Origin: Charina bottae
Taxonomy: Eukaryota; Chordata; Lepidosauria; Squamata; Charinaidae
Direction of reading: 5' to 3'
Assembly (NCBI GenBank): GCA_023362775.1
Contig: JALMGJ010000006.1
Location: forward strand, 3,942,001-4,006,000
Length of the DNA stretch: 64,000 nucleotides
Shown: positions 44,196 through 54,614 of the stretch, one piece after another
Position numbering within the stretch: the first letter of the stretch is position 1
How the letters are laid out: each line of letters opens with the position of its first letter
The notes under the pieces: model-generated
Database searches by the model: none
What the model saw: the letters and a program-made list of their open reading frames with translations, nothing else
What the model was told of the DNA's origin: nothing
Position numbers and translations under genes: made by a program

Positions 44196-47100
44196 TTTTG
44201 TTGTTTATTCGTTCAGTCGCTTCCGACTCTTCGTGACTTCATGGACCAGCCCACGCCAGAGCTTCCTGTCGGCCGTCACCATCCCCAGCTCCCCCATGGT
44301 TGAGTCTGTCACCTCCAGAATATCATCCCTCCATCTTGCCCTTGGTCGGCCCCTCTTCCTTTTGCCTTCCACTTTCCCTAGCATCAGCTTCTTCTCCAGG
44401 GTATCCTGTCTTCTCATTATGTGGCCAAAGTACTTCAGTTTTGCCTTTAATATCATTCCCTCAAGTGAGCAGTCTGGCTTGATTTCCTGGAGTATGGACT
44501 GGTTTGATCTTCTTGCAGTCCAAGGCACTCTCAGAATTTTCCTCCAACACCACAGTTCAAAAGCATCTATCTTCCTTCGCTCAGCCTTCCTTATGGTCCA
44601 GCTCTCGCAGCCATAGGTTACTACAGGGAATACCATTGCTTTAACTATGCGGACCTTTGTTGTCAGTGTGATGTCTCTGCTCTTAACTATTTTATCAAGA
44701 TTTGCCATTGCTCTCCTCCCAAGAAGTAGACGTCTTCTGATTTCCTGGCTGCAGTCAGCATCTGCAGTAATCTTTGCGCCTAGAAATACAAAGTCTGTCA
44801 CTGCCTCCACTTTTTCTCCCTCTATTTGCCATTATCAATCAAGCTGGTTGCCATAATCTTGGTTTTTTTGAGGTTTAACTGCAACCCAGCTTTTGCACTT
44901 TCTTCTTTCACCTTCGTCATAAGGCTCCTCAACTCCTCCTTGCTTTCAGCCATCAAAGTGGTATCATCTGCATATCTAAGAATGTTAATGTTTCTTCCAG
45001 CAATTTTAACTCCAGCCTTAGATTCCTCAAGCCCAGCACGTCGCATGATGTGTTCTGCGTACAGGTTGAATAGGTAGGGTGAGAGTATACAACCCTGCCG
45101 TACTCCTTTCCCAATCTTAAACCAGTCCGTTGTTCCGTGCTCTGTTCTTACCGTTGCTACTTGGTCGTTATACAGATTCCTCAGGAGGCAGACAAGATGA
45201 CTTGGTATCCCCATACCACCAAGAACTTACCACAATTTGTTAACGATCCACACAGTCAAAGGCTTTAGAATAGTCAATAAAACAGAAATAGATGTTTTTC
45301 TGAAATTCCCTGGCTTTCTCCATTATCCAGAGGATATTGGCAATTTGGTCTCTAGTTCCTCTGTCTTTTCTAAACCCATCTTGTACATCTGGCAATTCTC
45401 ACTCCATGAATTGCTGGAGTCTACCTTGCAAGATCTTGAGCATTACCTTACTGGCATGTGAAATAAGTGCCACTGTTCGATAGTTTGAACATTCTTTAGT
45501 GCTTCCCTTTTTTGGTATGGGGATATAAGTTGATTTTTTCCAATCCGATGGCCATTCTTGTGTTTTCCAAATTTGCTGGCATATGGCATGCATCACCTTG
45601 ACAGCATCATCTTGCAAGATTTTAAACAGTTCAGCTGGGATACCGTCGTCTCCTGCTGCCTTGTTATTAGCAATGCTTCTTAAGGCCCATTCAACCTCAC
45701 TCTTCAGGATGTCTGGCTCTAACTCACTGACCACACCGTCAAAGCTATCTCCAATATTATTATCCTTCCTATACAGATCTTCCGTATATTCTTGCCACCT
45801 TTTCTTGATCTCTTCTGCTTCTGTTAGGTCCTTACCATCTTTGTTTTTGATCATACCCATTTTTGCCTGGAATTTACCTCCAATGTTTCTAATTTTCTGG
45901 AAGAGGTCTCTTGTCCTTCCTATTCTATTGTCTTCTTCCACTTCCGCACATTGCTTGTTTAAAAATAATTCCTTATCTCTTCTGGCTAACCTCTGGAATT
46001 TTGCATTTAATTGGGCATATCTCCCCCTATCACTGTTGCCTTTTGCTTTCTTTCTTTCTTGGGCTACTTCCAGTGTCTCAGCAAACAGCCAACTTGCCTT
46101 CTTGGTTTTCTTTTTCTTTGGGACGTTTTTTGTTGCCTCCTCCTGAACAATGTTGCGAACTTCTGTCCATAGTTCTTCTGGGACCCTATCTACTAAATCT
46201 AGTCCCTTAAATCTATTCTTCACCTCCACTGCATATTCCTTAGGAATATTAGTGAGCTCATATCTAACTGATCTGTGGGTCTTCCCTATTCTCTTTAGTC
46301 TGATTCTAAATTTTGCTATAAGAAGTTCGTGATCTGAACTACAGTCAGCTCCAGGTCTTGTTTTTACCGACTGTATAGATGTCCGCCACCTTTGGCTGCA
46401 AAGGATGTAGTCAATCTGATTTCGGTGTCGACCATCTGGTGAAGTCCATGTATAAAGTCGTCTTTTAGGTTGTTGGAAGAGAGTGTTTGTTATGCACAGT
46501 GAGTTGTCTTGGCAAAATTCTATCAGCCTATGTCCTGCTTCATTTTGTTCTCCCAGACCATGCTTGCCTGTAATTCCAGGTGTCGTCTGACTACCCACCT
46601 TAGCATTCCAGTCTCCTGTAATGAAAATAACATCTCTTTTTGGTGTATTATCCAGTAGGTGCTGCAGATCCTCATAGAACTGATCTACTTCTGCTTCTTC
46701 AGCATCTGTGGTTGGGGCGTATATTTGGATCACTGTGATGTTAAATGACTTACCCTGAATTCGAATTGAGATCATTCTATCGTTTTTTGGATTGTATCCA
46801 AGCACTGCTTTAGCCACTTTATTATTAATTACGAAGGCTACTCCATTTCTTCTGTGGTCCTCTTGTCCACAGTAGTAGATCTGGTGGTCATCTGATGTGA
46901 AGTGGCCCATCCCAGTCCATTTCAGTTCACTGACACCTAAAATGTCTATATTTAATCTTGACATCTCACCAATAACCACATCCAATTTGCCTTGGCTCAT
47001 AGATCTTACATTCCAGGTTCCTATGGCGTGTTGATCTTTAGAACATCGGATTCGTCGTTCACCACCAGCACCGTCGGCCGCTAGCCGTCCTTTCAGCTTT

Positions 47101-47418
47101 GAGCTAGCTGCGTCATCACATCTGGGGCTAGTTGAACGTATCCTCTGTTCCTCCCCAGTAGCATTTTGACCATCTTCCGACCTGGGAGTCCCATCTTCTG
47201 ACGGTATACCGACATATCTTTGGTTGTACTGATCCATTTAGTTTTCATGGCAAGAATACTGGGGTGGGTTGCCATTACCTTCCCCAGGGATCGTATTTAG
47301 TCTGACCTCTCTGCCACGACCTTCCCGTCTTGGGTGTCCCTTCACGGTTTAGCTCATGGTTTCATTGAGGTGCTCAAGCTCCAGCACCACGACAAGGTAA
47401 CGATCTCCTTTGCTGGAG
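44196..47418 (-). mobile_element. BovB (RTE) LINE copy B, full length but inactivated
   Basis: The 3.2-kb element is flanked by an 11-bp duplication AATGATCAATT (44185-44195 and 47419-47429), so the 5' end is complete. A 5' UTR of about 180 bp precedes an ATG at 47237. The frame opens MDQYNQRYVGIPSEDG and reads through the endonuclease domain (TWNVRSM; SELKWTG; GDWNAK; SSDH) into the RT N-terminal part, 612 codons in all. A TGA at 45399-45401 then stops it; copy C has CGA at that codon. Further on, a one-base insertion near 45240 and a one-base loss near 44832 shift the frame. The YADD box and C-terminal part survive as separate frames (45214-44822, 44810-44205). The intact parent would be about 1010 residues. 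Confidence 0.94.
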
Positions 47419-47429
47419 AATGATCAATT

Positions 47430-47795
47430 AACCCCAGTCAATTATTATTTAAGTACAATAATGATCAATGACTCTTTAATTATTAATTGAAATGATCATT
47501 ATTTGATTATTAATGACCTTTGATTCACGTGAGTTTTGATTTTTGATCTTAGCACAGATTCTGGTTTCTGTTGTCATGAACCTCCTTGGTTGTGCACCTG
47601 AATGGAAAGGTGGGGCGTAAAATTCCTTGAATAAAAAATAAAATAGAAGTGTGTACATGTGGGATAGAGGAGTTTAGGTAAAGTCAATTAATTCTAAAGT
47701 GGTACAGCCCGCCCAGAGATTCCCCCTCCAACCCCTGAATGGACTTTTTGAACATTTATTAAACAAGTAGATCATTGACAATCTGTCCACTAATA
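47430..47795. other. AT-rich intron sequence
   Basis: Repeats of 'atgatcaat' and 'attattaat' occur near 47440-47510; nothing else is recognised. Confidence 0.45.
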
Positions 47796-48520
47796 CAGCG
47801 GTCCCCAACCTTTTTGGCACCAGGGACCAGTCGTGGAAGAAAATTTTTCCACGGACCGGGGGGCGGGGTTTCCAGGCGGGAGCCAATCGCATGCACCGGG
47901 GGCGGAGCTTGCAGGCGGGAGCCAATCATGTGCACCGGGGGGGGGGGTTTTACAGGCAGGAGCCAATCGCGCACACCAGGGGACGGGGTTTGCAGGTGGG
48001 AGCCAATTACGCGCACTGGGGGTGGGGTAATGTTGGGGTTTATAAAATACCCAGAATTTACAAGTAGATTAATTATACAGGAGAGGCTAGAGGTATATAG
48101 GTGAGAGTTGATATTTTCTGCAAGTCATCCAATTAGCAGCCATTGTAGAAGGTATGATGTGACTCATATTACAGGTGCTATAGTTTAGCTGGGTGTGGCA
48201 GATAATTTGTTTGACCTATAACGTGATTGGTTAATATTTGTATAAAAGTAGTGAAGCTTTAGTGTTCACTCTCTTCTCGTTACTTCATCTCATCTGTACT
48301 GGATTGTATTTTGGACTGCGTATGTATATAGAGTAAATAGACTATTTTATCTAATCTCTGCTTGAGTGTCTATTTACTGCATAGAACGTAAACCTCTGAT
48401 GTCTTGGAGAAGCACTGGCCGCCCCAGCGTTGCGTGCTCCGACAGGTAATTGCACGCACCGGGGGCGGGGTTTGCAGGTGGGAGCCCCGCAGCCCACTTC
48501 CCACAGGTTGGGGACCCCTG
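47796..48520. mobile_element. hAT-type MITE interrupted by a solo LTR
   Basis: It starts CAGCGGTCCCCAACC and ends GGTTGGGGACCCCTG, with a perfect 8-bp duplication CACTAATA (47788-47795 and 48521-48528). Units of about 40 bp with 'gcaggcgggagccaatcgc' fill its left part. Without the inserted LTR and its extra duplication it would be about 306 bp, close to the sister at 34677. Confidence 0.92.
48031..48444 (+). mobile_element. Solo LTR inserted in the hAT MITE
   Basis: TGTTGGGGTTTATAAAATAC to GCTCCGACA, 414 bp, with the 5-bp duplication GGTAA on both sides (48026-48030 and 48445-48449). A TATA box-like GTATAAAAG lies near 48240, with 'ttcactctcttctcgttac' after it. No internal region is left, so family (Gypsy, Copia or retrovirus-like) cannot be told. 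I infer plus orientation from the TATA box. Confidence 0.88.
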
Positions 48521-48528
48521 CACTAATA

Positions 48529-49010
48529 GTATTGAGGTTTGCCTTAAATATTTCTTTTAAAGATTTTACACATTTCTTACACGGTTGCCTCACAGTCTGC
48601 TTTGAAATACTGGAGCAGAAATAATTAAGCAAAACTCAGGTGCCAGTCATGCAGGGAAAGCTGCCCGCAGTGAGAACTTGGACCTGAGGGCTTCCATTGA
48701 CTGTTCTACTCCACAATGAACTTTACTTCAACAGAGGAACCTGTTGGGAAGGTTCTTCCCTCAGCCGCAATCAGGAGCCAAGATCTGCGACACCCCCTCA
48801 ACCCAACGGCATCTCCCTGGCTGATCGATCTGGAAGGGAAACACGAGCTCAGCTTGGATCGTACCGTCGTAGCTCCCACCTCGACTTTTGGGACCAGATT
48901 CTGCGGACACCCCTGTTCTTCCTGGGGCTCAATTCCCAGAAACTATTGCATGCTGCAGTGCAAAACGTCACAATTGCATATGCTACAGTAGGATTATAGG
49001 CTGAGAGTAT
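48529..49010. other. Intron sequence with one MITE half
   Basis: 48861-48914 resembles one arm of the GTCAAAAAAGTC MITE ('cacctcgacttttgggacc' and 'tgcggacacccctg'). No other feature is recognised. Confidence 0.4.
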
Positions 49011-49014
49011 TAAC

Positions 49015-49422
49015 ATTAGAGAGTTACGGAGATGTTCTTGGGGAAACTAGGCAGACACAATGGTTGGGAAAGCATGCTTTAATACTAGCAAACAGAAACC
49101 ATGAGAAGGAAACTCAGACCCACTTCACCCTCATTCGCTAGAGCAGTGTTTCTCAACCTTGGCCATTTTAAGATGCGTGGACTTCAACTCCCAGAATTCC
49201 CCAGCCAGCATGCTGGCTGGGGAATTCTGGGAGTTGAAGTCCACCCATCTTAAAATGGCTAAGGTTGAGAAACACTGCACTAGAGAATAAGGAGGGAAGA
49301 GAAAAAACAGACTTTCAAGATTCTGTTACTATAACCTATATCAATAAAGTAGAGTTCCGGTCAGATTGTGGAGACTGTTTATTGACCTGGCCTACCTCAA
49401 AGGGCTGACATAAACAGACATA
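49015..49422 (+). mobile_element. LTR of the 'GGCTGACA' family, split by a MITE
   Basis: 'gatgttcttggggaaac' at the left and 'ctacctcaaagggctgaca' at the right match the LTRs at 15024 and 38213. AATAAAGTAG near 49345 is the likely polyadenylation signal. The left limit is unsure. The MITE at 49144 sits inside. Confidence 0.6.
49144..49277. mobile_element. Palindromic hAT-type MITE with target duplication
   Basis: CAGTGTTTCTCAACCTTGG family; the flanks CGCTAGAG and CACTAGAG agree at 7 of 8 positions. The two arms are almost perfectly complementary. Confidence 0.88.
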
Positions 49423-49485
49423 GACTTGATCTGAACAACCTTTCTAAAGAGGGGGGAAATCAGAGCATTTCAAATGTCTCTAGAC

Positions 49486-49783
49486 CAGAGCTTTCCAAAC
49501 TTTTCATGTTGGTGACACACTTTTTAGACATGCATCATTTCGCGACACACTCTTACAGCAGGGCACAAGGCAGGCACTAGGACCTGCACGGAATCACAGC
49601 AGGTTTGGAGGCAGCAAGGCACAAGGCAGGCACTAGGACCTGCGTGGAATCCTGGCAGGGCAGGTTTGGAGGCAGCCAGGCACAAGGCAGGCACTAGGAC
49701 CTGCGCGGAATCCTGGCAGGGCTCGGAGGCAGCAGCAGCCGCGACACACTAACGTGTCCCGACACACAGTTTGGAAAGCTCTG
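49486..49783 (-). mobile_element. hAT-like non-autonomous element with minisatellite
   Basis: CAGAGCTTTCCAAACTTTTC to AGTTTGGAAAGCTCTG with a perfect 8-bp duplication CTCTAGAC (49478-49485 and 49784-49791). About two and a half minisatellite units lie inside. Confidence 0.9.
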
Positions 49784-49834
49784 CTCTAGACAATGAACAT
49801 CGAAGGAGAATAGATGCAACTCACTAGACTTCAG

Positions 49835-49900
49835 AGGTGTCTGTGGGGAAGGGAAATGTGTCAAAAAAGTCAAGATGGTGGTAGAGTCCACCTGTTTGAG
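49835..49900. mobile_element. Half of a palindromic MITE (GTCAAAAAAGTCAAGATGG family)
   Basis: 'agaggtgtctgtgggg' and 'gtcaaaaaagtcaagatggt' are present; no right arm. Confidence 0.55.
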
Positions 49901-50293
49901 GACCTGCCCCTTTTTTTACAGGGATGAACACAACTCTAACATGCTTAGGGAAGGCTGAGGTCCATAATACTGAACAATTATCAGGCAGTTTTTTGGACAT
50001 CAATTCACTTGCCCATTCAGTAGATCCTTTCTAGTCCTTTGGGCTAAACAATCTGGAAGCTGCATCTGCCCTACATTTGGAACCAAACTGGGCTCTGGGA
50101 GGAACAGCCATGATCAAACCCCTGCTAGGGGAGATATTTTATATTTTAATTATTTATCATTTTTAAAAGAAGAAAAAAAGACGGAACGAACAAGTGAAAA
50201 GAGAAGAGAAATAGAAAAAAAATGATGCAGGAATGTAAGAACGGGTATTTTAAATGATCAATCTCAGCGCATGCATCCCAGAAAGATTCTTAC

Positions 50294-50338
50294 CCAGATT
50301 CCTTTCTCTCCCATCTTCCCAGGAAGGCCTGTCTCACC
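50294..50338 (-). CDS. COL7A1: Collagen exon (45 bp)
   Basis: The acceptor gtccttctag precedes GGTGAGACA; the donor gtaaga follows ATCTGG. It encodes GETGLPGKMGEKGIW, five triplets ending in an unusual Trp at a Y position. Confidence 0.85.
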
Positions 50339-50831
50339 CTAGAAGGACAGAAAAATCAGTGTTCAGAGCAAGACAGTGGCTGCATTCTCACAACAAGGTG
50401 ACCCTAGTTACAGAATAAACGCATGTTCTGGACATGCACTGAATGATAAATTGAATAGGCTGGGTTTGTACAATACTTTTAGGAACAACAAAACCTAGCT
50501 GAGCTTAGTATGTTGAAGATCTTTCACTGATCAACTGAGAGATCTTTCACTGATCTGGTTAATCATAAGAGACCGCAACTTCAGCCTTACAGAGACCTCC
50601 AAAGTCAAGAAGGAGGTAGAATCTTTGAATGCAAGATGTTTGATGTGACTTTGCTTAGGTCAGGAGGGAGGGGAGATTGTGAGCAAATTTGAGGGGGGGA
50701 GAATCGGTCCCCACTCTGCCTGGACAATCCAGCTCTCAGCTTTATCTGACCAAAATGGAAAGGAAAACTTGGGGGTACCTAATTCTAGATTGCTGTCAAA
50801 ACTACCTCCCGCTGTGCCAGGATAAGTCAGC
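50339..50831. other. Intron sequence, nothing recognised
   Basis: A short direct repeat 'agatctttcactgatc' occurs near 50516-50560. No named repeat. Confidence 0.45.
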
Positions 50832-50839
50832 CGTTAGAC

Positions 50840-51146
50840 CATAGCTTTCCAAACTGTGTGTCGCGACACTTTAGTGTGTCGCAACACACAGTTTAGTGTG
50901 TCGCGACACAACCCGGAAGCAGCGGCAGGAGCGTGCACGGTGGCGGTGCGGGGGTGCGTGCGGCGGTGTGTATGGCGGCGGCGGCAGCGACGGCAGTGGC
51001 GCTCCATCAGCGCTTCCGTGTTTTAACGGAAAGCACAAGGCCGCCGCCACTGCCACCGTGCACGCCCCCGCTGCCGCGTGCACCCCTGCGCCGCCGCCAC
51101 TGCCGCCGTTGGTGTGTCGCCAACGGCGGCAGTTTGGAAAGCACTG
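50840..51146 (+). mobile_element. GC-rich relative of the minisatellite hAT
   Basis: CATAGCTTTCCAAACTGTGTG to CAGTTTGGAAAGCACTG; flanks CGTTAGAC and CATTAGAC agree at 7 of 8. The ends and the 'gtgtgtcgcgacac' block match the family at 2550, but the interior is GCGG-rich with no 56-bp unit. Confidence 0.82.
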
Positions 51147-51258
51147 CATTAGACCTTTGAGGTAGGCCAGATCAAGAACCAGGCTTGAGAGGGATTCTAG
51201 GAAGGTTCTTAATGGTTGTAGGGCAGGATAACAGAATCTTGAAAAGAATATTTGTGGG

Positions 51259-51310
51259 TTAGGGTTAGGGGGAAACAGATTTTTAGGTGGAAACAGAGTT
51301 AGGGTTAGGG
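51259..51310. repeat. Two short telomere-like (TTAGGG)2 blocks
   Basis: TTAGGGTTAGGG lies at 51259-51270 and again at 51299-51310, with 'gaaacaga' pieces between. The second block runs directly into a Penelope-type end. Confidence 0.8.
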
Positions 51311-51420
51311 TAAACAGAGAGCAAGTCGCACTCCCTTTTCGCACTGAAGATGTTGCCTAGTGTGACAATGAAACGTCTGCAAGAAAACAACAAGGCTCAG
51401 AGAGCACCAAGGACTCCACA
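51311..51420 (+). mobile_element. Penelope-type end with a decayed hammerhead-like core
   Basis: 'taaacagagagcaagtcgc' to 'agagcaccaaggactcc' matches the blocks at 13600-13712 and 33340. CTGAAGA at 51344-51350 and GAAA at 51370-51373 remain, but stem II no longer pairs well. Confidence 0.65.
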
Positions 51421-51754
51421 GAATCTTGAAAGCTTGAGTTTGTCTCTCCCCCATCTTCTACGAAAGAAGATCAAAGTGGGGTTATTTTGAGTTTCTTTCT
51501 CATGCTACCCTCTATTTCGGGACTGGGTAACCTTGAAACAGATATAGCAGGAGTTCCAGGAATGTTCTTGATTGTAGTAAGGAAGAATAACGAAATATTG
51601 AATGCCTGTCCAAGTTCCTTTCTGACCCATCTTGTGCTGAACAAAATCAAAGTGGGGCCATTTTGAGTTCTTTCTCATGCTTCCTTCCATCTCAAGACTG
51701 TAATCTGTGTAATTCTCCCTTATCAGATCGCTCATACCTTTCCCCAAGCCAGCT

Positions 51755-51857
51755 CTAAATTTATTTATTTATTTATTTATGTTTCAATTTATATACCGCT
51801 CCATATATATATTATATATATTATATATATTATATATATTATACCGCTCCTCTATAT
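51755..51857 (-). mobile_element. L2-like 3' tail, split by BovB copy C
   Basis: TTTA repeats lead to 'caatttatataccgctcc', which continues as 'atctccccacaagggaac' at 54623 once the BovB is removed. A TATATAT run and a second 'ataccgctcc' lie at the joint. Confidence 0.7.
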
Positions 51858-54614
51858 ATTAAATATAGACATTTTAGGTGTCAGTGAACTGAAATGGACT
51901 GGAATGGGCCACTTCACATCAGATGACCACCAGATCTACTACTGTGGACAAGAGGACCACAGAAGAAATGGAGTAGCCTTCATAATTAATAATAAAGTGG
52001 CTAAAGCAGTGCTTGGATACAATCCAAAAAACGATAGAATGATCTCAATTCGAATTCAGGGTAAGCCATTTAACATCACAGTGATCCAAATATACGCCCC
52101 AACCACAGATGCTGAAGAAGCAGAAGTAGATCAGTTCTATGAGGATCTGCAGCACCTACTAGATAATACACCAAAAAGAGATGTTATTTTCATTACAGGA
52201 GACTGGAATGCTAAAGTGGGTAGTCAGACGACACCTGGAATTACAGGCAAGCATGGTCTGGGAGAACAAAATGAAGCAGGACATAGGCTGATAGAATTTT
52301 GCCAAGACAACTCACTGTGCATAACAAACACTCTCTTCCAACAACCTAAAAGACGACTTTATACATGGACTTCACCAGATGGTCGACACCGAAATCAGAT
52401 TGACTACATCCTTTGCAGCCAAAGGTGGCGGACATCTATACAGTCGGTAAAAACAAGACCTGGAGCTGACTGTAGTTCAGATCACGAACTTCTTATTGCA
52501 AAATTTAGAATCAGACTAAAGAGAATAGGGAAGACCCACAGATCAGTTAGATATGAGCTCACTAATATTCCTAAGGAATATGCAGTGGAGGTGAAGAATA
52601 GATTTAAGGGACTAGATTTAGTAGATAGGGTCCCAGAAGAACTATGGACAGAAGTTCGCAACATTGTTCAGGAGGCGGCAACAAAAAACGTCGCAAAGAA
52701 AAAGAAAACCAAAAAGGCAAGATGGCTGTCTGCTGAAACACTGGAAGTAGCCCAAGAAAGAAGGAAAGCAAAAGGCAACAGTGATAGGGGGAGATATGCC
52801 CAATTAAATGCAAAATTCCAGAGGTTAGCCAGAAGAGATAAGGAATTATTTTTAAACAAGCAATGTGCGGAAGTGGAAGAAGACAATAGAATAGGAAGGA
52901 CAAGAGACCTCTTCCAGAAAATTAGAAACATCGGAGGAAAATTCCAGGCAAAAATGGGTATGATCAAAAACAAAGATGGTAAGGACCTAACAGAAGCAGA
53001 AGAGATCAAGAAAAGGTGGCAAGAATATACGGAAGATCTGTATAGGAAGGATAATAATATTGGAGATAGCTTTGACGGTGTGGTCAGTGAGTTAGAGCCA
53101 GACATCCTGAAGAGTGAGGTTGAATGGGCCTTAAGAAGCATTGCTAATAACAAGGCAGCAGGAGACGACGGTATCCCAGCTGAACTGTTTAAAATCTTGC
53201 AAGATGATGCTGTCAAGGTGATGCATGCCATATGCCAGCAAATTTGGAAAACACAAGAATGGCCATCAGATTGGAAAAAATCAACTTATATCCCCATACC
53301 AAAAAAGGGAAGCACTAAAGAATGTTCAAACTATCGAACAGTGGCACTTATTTCACATGCCAGTAAGGTAATGCTCAAGATCTTGCAAGGTAGACTCCAG
53401 CAATTCATGGAGCGAGAATTGCCAGATGTACAAGCTGGGTTTAGAAAAGGCAGAGGAACTAGAGACCAAATTGCCAATATCCGCTGGATAATGGAGAAAG
53501 CCAGGGAATTTCAGAAAAACATCTATTTCTGTTTTATTGACTATTCTAAAGCCTTTGACTGTGTGGATCATAACAAATTGTGGCAAGTTCTTGGTGGTAT
53601 GGGGATACCAAGTCATCTTGTCTGCCTCCTGAGGAATCTGTATAACGACCAAGTAGCAACGGTAAGAACAGAGCACGGAACAACGGACTGGTTTAAGATT
53701 GGGAAAGGAGTACGGCAGGGTTGTATACTCTCACCCTACCTATTCAACCTGTACGCAGAACACATCATGCGACATGCTGGGCTTGATGAATCCAAGGCTG
53801 GAGTTAAAATCGCTGGAAGAAACATTAACAATCTCAGATATGCAGATGATACCACTTTGATGGCTGAAAGCGAGGAGGAGTTGAGGAGCCTTATGACGAA
53901 GGTGAAAGAAGAAAGTGCAAAAGCTGGGTTGCAGTTAAACCTCAAAAAAACCAAGATTATGGCAACGAGCTTGATTGATGACTGGCAAATAGAGGGAGAA
54001 AAAGTGGAGGCAGTGACAGACTTTGTATTTCTAGGCGCAAAGATTACTGCAGACGCTGACTGCAGCCAGGAAATCAGAAGACGTCTACTTCTTGGGAGGA
54101 GAGCAATGGCAAATCTTGATAAAATAGTTAAGAGCAGAGACATCACACTGACAACAAAGGTCCGCATAGTTAAAGCAATGGTATTCCCTGTAGTAACCTA
54201 TGGCTGTGAGAGCTGGACCATAAGGAAGGCTGAGCGAAGGAAGACAGATGCTTTTGAACTGTGGTGTTGGAGGAAAATTCTGAGAGTGCCTTGGACTGCA
54301 AGAAGATCAAACCAGTCCATACTCCAGGAAATCAAGCCAGACTGCTCACTTGAGGGAATGATATTAAAGGCAAAACTGAAGTACTTTGGCCACATAATGA
54401 GAAGACAGGATACCCTGGAGAAGAAGCTGATGCTAGGAAAAGTGGAAGGCAAAAGGAAGAGGGGCCGACCAAGGGCAAGATGGATGGATGATATTCTGGA
54501 GGTGACAGACTCAACCATTGGGGAGCTGGGGATGGTGACGGCCGACAGAAAGCTCTGGCGTGGACTGGTCCATGAAGTCACGAAGAGTCGGAAACGACTG
54601 AACGAATAAACAAC
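51858..54614 (+). mobile_element. BovB (RTE) LINE copy C, 5'-truncated, RT frame open
   Basis: The element lacks the 5' UTR and about the first 94 residues of the protein. ACCGCTCC occurs on both sides (51843-51850 and 54615-54622) as target duplication, with seven filler bases TCTATAT at the 5' joint. It ends with AATAAACAAC. It is nested in an L2-like tail. Confidence 0.93.
51904..54609 (+). CDS. BovB endonuclease/reverse transcriptase, N-truncated open frame
   Basis: The frame is open for 901 codons from this Met to the TAA before the tail. It is open a little further upstream (NIDILGVSELKWTG), so the ATG is an internal Met, not the original start. The APE endonuclease part keeps the catalytic Glu of SELKWTG just upstream, GDWNAK (D100) and SSDH (H194), but lacks the TWNVRS motif found in copy B. 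The RT core has FIDYSKAFD (546 and 552 Asp) and YADD at 646-649. The C-terminal part has the Cys/Trp-rich WCWRK.LRVPWTARRSN block. It is a retrotransposon enzyme for target-primed reverse transcription. Without its promoter and N-terminus it is unlikely to be mobile by itself. Confidence 0.9.
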   Translation: MGHFTSDDHQIYYCGQEDHRRNGVAFIINNKVAKAVLGYNPKNDRMISIRIQGKPFNITVIQIYAPTTDAEEAEVDQFYEDLQHLLDNTPKRDVIFITGDWNAKVGSQTTPGITGKHGLGEQNEAGHRLIEFCQDNSLCITNTLFQQPKRRLYTWTSPDGRHRNQIDYILCSQRWRTSIQSVKTRPGADCSSDHELLIAKFRIRLKRIGKTHRSVRYELTNIPKEYAVEVKNRFKGLDLVDRVPEELWTEVRNIVQEAATKNVAKKKKTKKARWLSAETLEVAQERRKAKGNSDRGRYAQLNAKFQRLARRDKELFLNKQCAEVEEDNRIGRTRDLFQKIRNIGGKFQAKMGMIKNKDGKDLTEAEEIKKRWQEYTEDLYRKDNNIGDSFDGVVSELEPDILKSEVEWALRSIANNKAAGDDGIPAELFKILQDDAVKVMHAICQQIWKTQEWPSDWKKSTYIPIPKKGSTKECSNYRTVALISHASKVMLKILQGRLQQFMERELPDVQAGFRKGRGTRDQIANIRWIMEKAREFQKNIYFCFIDYSKAFDCVDHNKLWQVLGGMGIPSHLVCLLRNLYNDQVATVRTEHGTTDWFKIGKGVRQGCILSPYLFNLYAEHIMRHAGLDESKAGVKIAGRNINNLRYADDTTLMAESEEELRSLMTKVKEESAKAGLQLNLKKTKIMATSLIDDWQIEGEKVEAVTDFVFLGAKITADADCSQEIRRRLLLGRRAMANLDKIVKSRDITLTTKVRIVKAMVFPVVTYGCESWTIRKAERRKTDAFELWCWRKILRVPWTARRSNQSILQEIKPDCSLEGMILKAKLKYFGHIMRRQDTLEKKLMLGKVEGKRKRGRPRARWMDDILEVTDSTIGELGMVTADRKLWRGLVHEVTKSRKRLNE

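Noticed and set aside
45583..46146. 187-codon plus-strand frame
   Set aside because: It is the antisense shadow of BovB copy B and recurs in copy C (53231-52668), as expected for an antisense frame of a conserved gene.
50871..51344. Minus-strand frame rich in Pro/Ala/His
   Set aside because: It spans the GC-rich hAT-like element and its flanks; composition alone explains the lack of stops.
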